Assembly (NCBI GenBank): GCA_023388605.1
Contig: JAEWFX010000041.1
Coordinates: 1-14,310 of the forward strand
From: Bacillota bacterium
GTDB lineage: Bacteria; Bacillota; Clostridia; Saccharofermentanales; DTU023
DNA length: 14,310 nt
Reading direction: 5' to 3'
A program made the position numbers and the translations under genes. Positions within the stretch are counted from its first letter, which is position 1, and the number at the start of each line of letters is the position of its first letter. The notes under the pieces were generated by a model. It worked only from the letters and a program-made list of their open reading frames with translations, ran no database searches and was not told the DNA's origin. Positions 5,930 through 12,744 of the stretch are shown here, piece by piece.

Positions 5930-7048
5930 CTAATTTGTTGACGCTGCTTTGCGGAGACGATTGAGATAGGCTCGACTGTGCTCAGATTCACACTCCGCAT
6001 AGGCGATGATCAAATCGCATCCCTGGCGATCAAATTCTCGCAGCTGTCGAAATAAATTCTTCATAGCATCTGCAACATCTCGATAACTAGCAACTTCCAA
6101 CCGTAGATGCGGATGCGACTTCAGTATAGCGTTTTCAATGGTAATTGCCAGTGATTCAGGAACCCATAATCCCAAATGCTTGACAATTTGTGCATCTGCA
6201 CTAGAAACCTCGACGGAACTATCTACTGCTCTGTCACTTATGACTTCTCTAAGAATAGCCAGACTAGACTCAATCGCATCATCTGCTTCTCCTGAGATCA
6301 AGACCATCTTAGCCTCCGGAGCATAATGTCGATATTTCATACCAGGTGCACGCGGAGTTGATTCTGTTACTGACTTAGAATCAGCCCCGGAGTTTTGATT
6401 TGGACCTAGATCACTGGCATATATCACTTCTATACCCAGATCTTTGGCGATCTGTTCTGCTGTAATCTTGCCGGGACGCAGAATGACTGGGATCTCTCTA
6501 GTAACATCGATGACAGTAGATTCGATACCTATCTCAGATTCACCGCCATCGATCAGATAGGCGATGTCAGCACATTTAGAGAAATCACTATCCGCGTAAT
6601 CTGCCACTGTGGCTGAGGGTTTGCCAGATATATTGGCTGACGGTGCTGCCACCGGCACTCCTGCACGACGTAAAAATTCAAGTGCCAAGGGATGACTGGG
6701 AATACGCACACCAACTGTATCTAGCCCAGCACTCACCACCTCAGGTATGTCAGGATGTTTGGGTAAAATCAGCGTGATCGGTCCAGGTGCATAGAAATCG
6801 AATAGACGTTTTGCAACCTCAGGGATATCTACAGCTACTGAAGGCAATTGATCAGTACTAGCTAGATGGCAGATCAGAGGATTATCTCCAGGACGGCCTT
6901 TTGCGCGAAAGATCTTTCGCACCGCCTCAGCACAAAAAGCATTGGCGCCTATACCGTATACAGTTTCGGTAGGAAAAATAACTAATTGGCCATCACATAG
7001 TGCTGATGCCGCTAAATCTATAGCAGCTGAATCACTGATTATTTTCAT
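5930..7048 (-). CDS. tsaC: L-threonylcarbamoyladenylate synthase, Sua5/YwlC type
   Basis: The enzyme makes threonylcarbamoyl-AMP from threonine, bicarbonate and ATP, the first step of the t6A modification at position 37 of ANN-decoding tRNAs. The YrdC domain fills about residues 5-205, with FPTETVYGIGANA (25-37), the KGRPGDNPL motif (50-58), VGVRIPSHP (112-120), the nucleotide-site motif APSANISG (135-142) and ESTVID (176-181). A linker containing APGMKYRHYAPEA (234-246) leads to the C-terminal Sua5 domain, so this is the long, two-domain form (372 residues) rather than the short TsaC. The start overlaps the end of prfA by 17 nt. The partners TsaB, TsaD and TsaE are not in the window. Confidence 0.94.
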   Translation of the reverse strand: MKIISDSAAIDLAASALCDGQLVIFPTETVYGIGANAFCAEAVRKIFRAKGRPGDNPLICHLASTDQLPSVAVDIPEVAKRLFDFYAPGPITLILPKHPDIPEVVSAGLDTVGVRIPSHPLALEFLRRAGVPVAAPSANISGKPSATVADYADSDFSKCADIAYLIDGGESEIGIESTVIDVTREIPVILRPGKITAEQIAKDLGIEVIYASDLGPNQNSGADSKSVTESTPRAPGMKYRHYAPEAKMVLISGEADDAIESSLAILREVISDRAVDSSVEVSSADAQIVKHLGLWVPESLAITIENAILKSHPHLRLEVASYRDVADAMKNLFRQLREFDRQGCDLIIAYAECESEHSRAYLNRLRKAASTN

Positions 7049-8114
7049 TCTCTATAACAGCTTGTTCGTGAGCAGCAGCTTGTAGCGCTTTGATAAACTC
7101 ATCTAGATTGCCAGCTAAAACTGAATTCAACTGATAGACTGTCAGACCGATACGGTGATCGGTCACGCGACCTTGCGGGAAATTATAGGTTCTAATACGC
7201 TCACTGCGATCACCTGTACCCACCTGCTCGCGACGATTATCAGAAATCTCTGAATTTTTCTTCGCTTCTTCTAACTCAAATAATTTAGCACGCAAAACTG
7301 CCATCGCACGCTCACGGTTTTTGTGTTGCGAACGTTGATCCTGACAAGTTACGACGATACCAGTAGGCTTATGAGTTAAACGAATGGCCGAGCTAGTTTT
7401 ATTGACGTGCTGACCACCTGCACCCGAAGCTCTATAAGTGTCCGTCTCAATGTCGTTGGGGTCGATGTGCACTTCTACGTCTTCAGCTTCTGGTAGAACC
7501 GCTACTGTGACTGTTGATGTGTGTATCCTACCCCCAGTCTCGGTAACTGGCACACGCTGTACACGGTGAACTCCACTCTCGTAACGCAACTGTGAATAAG
7601 CACCCCTGCCATCGATAGTGAAGACTACTTCTTTGAAACCACCTATGCCTGTCTCGTTGAGATCGATGATCTCTGTCTTCCAGCCTTGCTGTTCAGCATA
7701 GGCAGTGTACATACGATAGAGGTCGGCAGCAAACAGAGCAGCCTCATCGCCGCCAGCACCACCACGGATCTCCATGATCACGCTCTTCATGTCATTGGGA
7801 TCGCTCTTGACCATGGCTTGTTCGATCTGAGCTTTCAGCACTTCTAAGCGTGCTTGATGTTCACGATTTTCTTCGCGTATCAATTCGCGAAACTCTTCCT
7901 CATCGGTCTCGGTCAACAATACTTTGTTTTGTTCGTAGACTGTCTCGAGTTCGTTGTATTCCTTGATAGCGAGAGCGATGGGCTCAAGCTCACTGTATTC
8001 TTTTACCAATTTGAGATATCTATCTTGATCCGCTAATATGTCGGGATCTGTCATCAGCATCGACAATTCTTCATAGCGTTTCAAACTATTGGTCAGACTA
8101 TCTGTTAAAGCCAT
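7032..8114 (-). CDS. prfA: Peptide chain release factor 1
   Basis: RF1 terminates translation at UAA and UAG. The 360-residue length is normal. The stop-codon-reading tripeptide is PVT (189-191, in RVPVTETGGRIHTST), the RF1 type, not the SPF of RF2. The catalytic GGQ is at 233-235 in SGAGGQHVN, and the region after it (RLTHKPTGIVV, QDQRSQHKNR) is canonical. The ATG directly abuts the prmC stop (TAGATG), and its ribosome site GGAGGAA lies inside the last prmC codons, so translation is coupled. PrmC methylates the GGQ glutamine of this protein, so the adjacency is functional. Confidence 0.98.
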   Translation of the reverse strand: MALTDSLTNSLKRYEELSMLMTDPDILADQDRYLKLVKEYSELEPIALAIKEYNELETVYEQNKVLLTETDEEEFRELIREENREHQARLEVLKAQIEQAMVKSDPNDMKSVIMEIRGGAGGDEAALFAADLYRMYTAYAEQQGWKTEIIDLNETGIGGFKEVVFTIDGRGAYSQLRYESGVHRVQRVPVTETGGRIHTSTVTVAVLPEAEDVEVHIDPNDIETDTYRASGAGGQHVNKTSSAIRLTHKPTGIVVTCQDQRSQHKNRERAMAVLRAKLFELEEAKKNSEISDNRREQVGTGDRSERIRTYNFPQGRVTDHRIGLTVYQLNSVLAGNLDEFIKALQAAAHEQAVIENENNQ

Positions 8115-8996
8115 CTATTCCTCCGGCAAAACACCACGAACCAAACCGTAAATACGGTCGATACCGCGATCATCATCTGCAGTTATTTCATTAAAACCTT
8201 GCTCCAGCCAGTCGGCAAATAACTCACGCACTGCTTCGCGTTGACCTTGACCATGCTCCATCAGCAGAATCGATTTAGGAGCCAAAAAATCCATGGCTTC
8301 ATCAGCCAGACGACGATAATAATCTAAACCATCCTCGCCGCCGATCAGCGCTGCTTGTGGTTCATAATCTCTAACTTCTGGCTGCAAATTAATATACTCT
8401 TCGCTAGAAACATAGGGTGGATTTACCAAGATAATCTGGTAACTCTCTCCCGCCGGCGGGAAAATATCTGCTTGTTGTACAGAATTGTCATCAAATCCAT
8501 AATTGCGGTAATTGAGCTTACATGTCTCCAACGAGTTCGCTTCCATCTCTGTAGCGAGCAACTCAACTGCGTAACCGCTATTCTGTAATTTCAGAGCCAA
8601 GCTGATACCGAGACAACCAGTACCAGCACAGAGATCAGCGATGGGAAGATGTGTTCCACTCAAAAAATTTCTCTTCGCGAAACTCTGAGCTATGCTCACT
8701 AATTGTTCGCTTTCCGGACGCGGTACCAAACAGTTTTCTACCGAAAAGTTGAGACCATAAAATTCCTGTTTGCCGACGATATAAGCATACGGTTCATGCA
8801 ATGAACGACGAGTTATAGCATCGCTGAAAATAGTCACTTCTTCTTCAGAGATCTCTAACTCAGGTTCAGCCAATTGCTTGCTCAGAGGTATACCCAACAA
8901 ATCCTCAAGTAACCAACGTGCTTCCTCTGTAGCATCACTGATACCTGCGGTCTCTAATTTGTCTTTTGCATTTTTAATTACATCTTTCAATAACAT
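8115..8996 (-). CDS. prmC: Release-factor glutamine methyltransferase
   Basis: PrmC (HemK) uses SAM to N5-methylate the glutamine of the GGQ motif in RF1 and RF2, raising termination efficiency. The 293-residue protein has an N-terminal helical release-factor-binding domain (about 1-85) with EARWLLEDLLG (25-35) and VPRPESE (91-97). The methyltransferase fold follows, with the SAM loop DLCAGTGCLGISLA (121-134) and the catalytic VNPPYVSSEEY (191-201). It overlaps the end of the DUF1385 gene by 23 nt and abuts prfA. The site GAGGAGAT precedes the ATG. Ordinary in every respect. Confidence 0.97.
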   Translation of the reverse strand: MLLKDVIKNAKDKLETAGISDATEEARWLLEDLLGIPLSKQLAEPELEISEEEVTIFSDAITRRSLHEPYAYIVGKQEFYGLNFSVENCLVPRPESEQLVSIAQSFAKRNFLSGTHLPIADLCAGTGCLGISLALKLQNSGYAVELLATEMEANSLETCKLNYRNYGFDDNSVQQADIFPPAGESYQIILVNPPYVSSEEYINLQPEVRDYEPQAALIGGEDGLDYYRRLADEAMDFLAPKSILLMEHGQGQREAVRELFADWLEQGFNEITADDDRGIDRIYGLVRGVLPEE

Positions 8997-9894
8997 AATT
9001 ATCTCCTCGCACAGCTTTTAAGGCTTCGATAGCTACTTCAATCATCTCTGCTTCTGGCTCTGCCGTGGTCAATAATTGCAACCACAATCCTGGCTTACTG
9101 ATCACTCTGGTCAAAATATTATCGTACTTACCTGCCAATGAAATAATCTCATAAGCTACACCTGCAACCACTGGCAGTAAGACAATTCTCCACAGTAGAT
9201 TGATATACCAAGCATTCCATCCTGTCAGAGCTACTACTAAGATACCTACAATCATAACTATCACTAAAAAAGCAGTACCACAGCGTGGATGTAACCTACT
9301 GTATTTTCGAACATTTTCTACAGTCAAGTCCTCACCAGCTTCATTGCAAGCTATGGTCATATGTTCAGCACCGTGATACATCCATACACGTTTGATATCG
9401 GACAATTTTGTGGCAAAGAAGATATACGCTAAAAAAATACATATACGTAATAACCCTTCGACCAAATTGAATATAGTGGCACTATACTCTGATGTGGGAT
9501 CTACATGCAGAGCGTACTTAGCAAAGCCAGTCACCAATAAATTAGGCAGTAAAATAAATGCTAAGATCGCGATAACGAAGCTTGTTAGCATAGTTAATAC
9601 TTCAGCAAAACTACCCTTTTTTTCTGAATCTTCTTCATCGAAAGCGATATCTGCTGAACGCGTCATAGCCTTAAGTCCCACCGACAATTGTTGAACGAGT
9701 CGTATGGAGCCCCTGATCAAAGCTATATTGTCACCTGGTATCCGTCGTTTAGGAGGTAAGTACTCTACTATGATTTCACGTCGTGGATTGCGCACAGCCA
9801 TCGCACGTCTATCGGGTGAAATCATCAACACACCTTCTATCAAGGCTTGTCCACCTATGCGACCATATTTACAACAGCCAGATTTATCACACAT
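8974..9894 (-). CDS. DUF1385 (YqhQ-like) multi-pass membrane protein
   Basis: This is a 306-residue protein of the DUF1385/YqhQ family, widespread in Gram-positive bacteria and of no function known to me. The conserved opening is GRIGGQALIEGVLM (11-24). Membrane segments are likely at about 98-124, 142-162, 206-226 and 228-252. Two striking motifs flank a loop: YHGAEHMTIACNEAGE (173-188) and LHPRCGTAF (201-209). Their His, Glu and Cys residues could bind a metal, which is inference. PGLWLQLLTTAEP (268-280) is the family's usual C-terminal signature. Residues 2-8 add three cysteines. A terminator sits just upstream and the ribosome site is weak (GTAGGGAAT), so expression may depend on read-through. 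Confidence 0.88.
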   Translation of the reverse strand: MCDKSGCCKYGRIGGQALIEGVLMISPDRRAMAVRNPRREIIVEYLPPKRRIPGDNIALIRGSIRLVQQLSVGLKAMTRSADIAFDEEDSEKKGSFAEVLTMLTSFVIAILAFILLPNLLVTGFAKYALHVDPTSEYSATIFNLVEGLLRICIFLAYIFFATKLSDIKRVWMYHGAEHMTIACNEAGEDLTVENVRKYSRLHPRCGTAFLVIVMIVGILVVALTGWNAWYINLLWRIVLLPVVAGVAYEIISLAGKYDNILTRVISKPGLWLQLLTTAEPEAEMIEVAIEALKAVRGDNYVIERCN

Positions 9895-9911
9895 ATTCCC
9901 TACTTTTTGAT

Positions 9912-9939
9912 ACGAAAAAAGGAGCTAAACACTCCTTTT
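9912..9939 (-). terminator. Terminator after rpmE
   Basis: AAAAGGAG TGTTTAG CTCCTTTT on the minus strand, continued by two more T before CG, forms a perfect 8-bp stem with a run of six T. It lies 40 nt past the rpmE stop and only about 17 nt before the DUF1385 start. Confidence 0.82.
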
Positions 9940-9979
9940 CAGTTAGAAGCCTCAGTAAAACAGGGCTCCGACAAATACG

Positions 9980-10189
9980 CTAGTTCTGTTTAGCAGCTTC
10001 CATTCTCTGCTTAAACTTATCTACACGTCCACCAGTGTCGACTAATTTTTGACGACCAGTATAAAAGGGGTGGCATTTGGAACAGATATCTACAGTCATG
10101 CTCTCCAAGACTGAGCCTGTCTCAAAAGTCTCACCACAAGCACAACGGACTACGCACTTGCCATACTTGGGATGTAAATCTTGTTTCAT
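9980..10189 (-). CDS. rpmE: 50S ribosomal protein L31, zinc-binding form
   Basis: L31 bridges the 50S central protuberance and the 30S head. The gene encodes 69 residues starting MKQDLHPKYGKCVVRCACGE. The open frame extends further upstream, but the L31 family begins at this Met, and GGAGAGGTTAT lies directly before it, so I chose this start. Zinc ligands of the C+ form are visible as Cys16-x-Cys18 and Cys36-xx-Cys39 (VDICSKCHPFYTG), followed by the usual DTGGRVDKFKQR (51-62). The zinc form can be replaced by a zinc-free paralogue in zinc-starved cells of some species, but none is seen here. It has its own promoter, a structured leader and a terminator. Confidence 0.97.
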   Translation of the reverse strand: MKQDLHPKYGKCVVRCACGETFETGSVLESMTVDICSKCHPFYTGRQKLVDTGGRVDKFKQRMEAAKQN

Positions 10190-10273
10190 ATAACCTCTCC
10201 TTCTGTTGCGCGTAAATGCACATGGGTCTTGATACGTATGCAACATTCGGAACCGTCTTGACGGTTGAAATGC
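10190..10273 (-). promoter_or_regulatory. Structured leader of rpmE (candidate L31 autoregulatory element)
   Basis: The leader has a long hairpin in minus-strand RNA. AACCGT pairs with ACGGTT around CAAG (10250-10265), and after a small internal loop GCATT pairs with AATGT. TGTTGC (10245-10240) can instead pair with GCAACA (10209-10204) close to the ribosome site, so two folds compete. L31 leader motifs are known in several bacterial groups. Whether this is one of them I cannot tell by eye. Confidence 0.42.
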
Positions 10274-10279
10274 TCTGCA

Positions 10280-10308
10280 ATGATATACCTTTTTAAAATT
10301 ACTGTCAA
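10280..10308 (-). promoter_or_regulatory. Sigma-A promoter of rpmE
   Basis: A perfect TTGACA (10308-10303) is followed by a 17-base spacer and TATCAT (10285-10280), one mismatch from consensus. The -35 box overlaps the pgeF stop codon. Predicted start near 10273 gives a leader of about 84 nt. Confidence 0.72.
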
Positions 10309-11126
10309 ATATTCTTGAGTTGTATGTACGCCGCATTAGTGCCGCGTCGATCGCCCTGTCTACGATGTGAAAACAAACGTTCGTCAGTGACAGTGTCACA
10401 ATCACCACCAACTATATTATGCAATGGCACTCCCTGATCCTGCAGAAATAGTGTATTCAGAGCGACGAGATCTAAATAGTACTTTTCTGCTCCGTTGATA
10501 GGAGTAAAATACTGCTTTGCCGCCTGGCCAATGATGTCTTCTAACTCAGTCAGTAATTCTTCTCCCACTTCATAACTGCTGGCTAGAGCACATGGTCCGA
10601 TGCCAACTGCTAGTTTTGCAGGGTTAGTATTGAAGGAATTAGTTAGCTCTGCAACTACTTTGCCAGCTAAGCGGGCAAATGTCCCACGCCAACCAGCATG
10701 AACTAGAGCGATCACTCTATTCTCAGGATCAAAATAATAAATCGGCACACAATCAGCATGCCAAGTCAACAACATACGTTCACCAGCTGTGATCAAAGCA
10801 TCGTTTTCCATTAATCGCTCATCTACACCTCGGTCAAAACCAGTGAAACTATCATCGATAATGGTGATGTGGTCACTATGAACTTGTTTGCCTGTGACCA
10901 TGTCTGATAAGGGTATCCCTAACTCATCAGAGAACTGTCGGCGATTGGCCTGTACTTGGGCGAGCAATTCTTCGTCGTCTATTCCTTTGCGGCTGAGGTT
11001 GAAGCTGCCGAAATCAGGGTCATGGCATTGTCCGCCCAAACGGGTGGTATAACCGTGTTCAATCGGCAGATCCCTCCATTCTGGAAAGACAAGACTCTGC
11101 AGATTTTTATAAACCTTTAATCGCAT
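10305..11126 (-). CDS. pgeF: Peptidoglycan editing factor / multi-copper-polyphenol-oxidoreductase-like protein (YfiH family)
   Basis: A 273-residue member of the YfiH/YlmD/DUF152 family. Related proteins act as purine nucleoside phosphorylases or adenosine deaminases (LACC1 group), and E. coli PgeF limits misincorporation of serine into peptidoglycan stems. Family motifs are TTRLGGQ (27-33), the first metal-binding His in KQVHSD (His83), WHADCVPI with Cys126 (122-129) and HAGWRGT with His143 (143-149). Together these form the His/Cys/His metal site. The conserved GPCALASSYEVG follows. The start shares one base with the preceding gene's stop (TAATG), with AGGAG upstream, so translation is coupled. 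Placement with glmM and an amidase-like protein favours a cell-wall role, which is inference. Confidence 0.92.
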   Translation of the reverse strand: MRLKVYKNLQSLVFPEWRDLPIEHGYTTRLGGQCHDPDFGSFNLSRKGIDDEELLAQVQANRRQFSDELGIPLSDMVTGKQVHSDHITIIDDSFTGFDRGVDERLMENDALITAGERMLLTWHADCVPIYYFDPENRVIALVHAGWRGTFARLAGKVVAELTNSFNTNPAKLAVGIGPCALASSYEVGEELLTELEDIIGQAAKQYFTPINGAEKYYLDLVALNTLFLQDQGVPLHNIVGGDCDTVTDERLFSHRRQGDRRGTNAAYIQLKNI

Positions 11127-12739
11127 TATTTCTCCTGATTATAGAATTCGAACACACTGTTCGCGAGAGCTTCTGCTATGACAGCACAATTTTCAGTCGA
11201 AGCCAAAATCTTGCCGTCGATGGGATTAGTCAAACGCCCGAGCACCACGTCGATGGAATTGAGATTGGTATAGCGTGTGAAATTACCTAACTTTTGCTGC
11301 ACCATGTTATCTGATTTCATATCAGGCAACAAACCACCGAGATTGTTACCAGCTTTTGTCGCTAAACGTTGACGTTCTTGTTCGACATAACTGGGGTAGA
11401 CTGGTTGTTGATTAGGTTCGCTTTCCACAACTGTTTGAGCACCATTATCTGAACTATTACCTGCCCAGACAATACGGGAAGCCCGCTCCTCGACATTGCC
11501 GTCTAAAACTGAGAATTCTATACATAGGTAATTCTTATACTGTCGTTCTATATCCAATAATAGTCGTAGATCCTGAGATACACCCACTTCAGGGAAAAGT
11601 GACGCTAATTCCTCGGGATCTATATTGTATGATTCTGCCTTGACTAATTTTTCCTTAATTTGATTGATACGTTCAGATGATATACCTGCTTGACGCAGAC
11701 GCTCAGTGAAATCAGCTAATACAGCGCTACCCACTGCAGCCGCACGCTGCTGTTCAGTCATGGCCTTAGAGGTACCACCGATGACTACGACCTTAGCACC
11801 CAGGGCTTCCAGTCGTTCTTTGGTCTCACGCGCTACATTGGCAGAGACACTGATCTCAGAAACAGTGACATCTCCCGCCTTAGTTGCAGTAGGATCCAAA
11901 CTTGTTTCACCCGTTTTTTCATCGATCAGACGTTCGACAAGTTTTTGGGTAGTCGGTGTGGTGGAGTTGCTGTCAGCTTGTTTATTAGCCGAGTTGTTGC
12001 CAGTATCGGCATTACCACTGTTATTGTCAGTATTACCACCGTTGTTGCCATGAGCATTGTCTTCGGCGATTTTAGAGCGATCGGCATTAGCTTCAGCATT
12101 GTCCTCAGGACCTTTAACGTTGACTGCTCCATCAGGGATATTATTGCTAGCGGTATCGGCACCAGCAGAACTATCGACTGAATTTTCAGTTGAATTTTTG
12201 TCTGTACTGTCGCTCGATCCACTATCTGCAGCTGTATTTTGTCGTTTAACTTCGTAAGAGTTGAGAGTTTTTTCGATATTCCAATACCAGGGTGCGGCAT
12301 TTTTGAGCGGTAAACCGATCATCGGTGCACTGTTCATAGAAGATGAATTCTGAGTACTCGATGCTTTGAGAGATGGAGTTGGCAGAGGTAAACTACCGTC
12401 CGGTGGCAGCACCAAAAATACCTTCACGCCTTCTAAAGCTTTTTCATCACGTGCCCTACCGACAAAACTCTGTAAATCTGGTTGGTATACTTCAGGCAGA
12501 ACTGACTCGCTGGCCCATTGTTTGTAACCAGCAGAATTAGTGGCAGCTTCGGTGCCAGACTGTTCCTGCAGGAGCAAATCTCTACTGTTGATACTCTCCT
12601 GCACCTTCAGCTGCTGTTCGGACTTAGCAGCTTGTTCTGAGGACGGGGAAATAAGCTTCCAGATGGAGCTAAAAACTATCAGCACCAAACTAGACATCAA
12701 TAAAATAGCTACTATTTTTTGAGCTGTTCTCGTCTTCAT
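11126..12739 (-). CDS. Membrane-anchored degenerate amidase_3-like protein (probable pseudoenzyme)
   Basis: A 537-residue protein with an N-terminal membrane anchor or signal (about 8-29) and an extracytoplasmic remainder. Segments match the order of N-acetylmuramoyl-L-alanine amidases (amidase_3). These are a first strand, VKVFLVLPPDGS (105-116); SEISVSANVARETKERLEA then LGAKVVVIGG (294-322), like the Glu-bearing helix and the GxxVxxTR strand; YLCIEFSVLDG (404-414); and SIDVVLGRLTNPIDGKIL (495-512), like the LVELGFLSNPEDxxxL ending. The usual zinc His of DPGHGG, the His of SIHxN and the catalytic Glu of LVExGF are all absent; only the helix Glu (295) may remain. A long Asn/Ser/Asp/Thr/Ala-rich insert (about 165-265) splits the domain. 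The ribosome site is weak, five bases after glmM. My identification comes from motif order, not a search. Confidence 0.6.
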   Translation of the reverse strand: MKTRTAQKIVAILLMSSLVLIVFSSIWKLISPSSEQAAKSEQQLKVQESINSRDLLLQEQSGTEAATNSAGYKQWASESVLPEVYQPDLQSFVGRARDEKALEGVKVFLVLPPDGSLPLPTPSLKASSTQNSSSMNSAPMIGLPLKNAAPWYWNIEKTLNSYEVKRQNTAADSGSSDSTDKNSTENSVDSSAGADTASNNIPDGAVNVKGPEDNAEANADRSKIAEDNAHGNNGGNTDNNSGNADTGNNSANKQADSNSTTPTTQKLVERLIDEKTGETSLDPTATKAGDVTVSEISVSANVARETKERLEALGAKVVVIGGTSKAMTEQQRAAAVGSAVLADFTERLRQAGISSERINQIKEKLVKAESYNIDPEELASLFPEVGVSQDLRLLLDIERQYKNYLCIEFSVLDGNVEERASRIVWAGNSSDNGAQTVVESEPNQQPVYPSYVEQERQRLATKAGNNLGGLLPDMKSDNMVQQKLGNFTRYTNLNSIDVVLGRLTNPIDGKILASTENCAVIAEALANSVFEFYNQEK

Positions 12740-12744
12740 ATCGA

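Noticed and set aside
9980..10411. A 143-codon version of L31 with a long N-terminal extension
   Set aside because: The extension overlaps the pgeF end and the rpmE promoter and leader. The family start is the internal Met at 10189 with a strong ribosome site.
11926..12300. Open frames on both strands inside the low-complexity part of the amidase-like gene
   Set aside because: Repetitive codon composition opens all frames here. None has a ribosome site or recognisable domain, and the long frame is continuous with conserved flanks.
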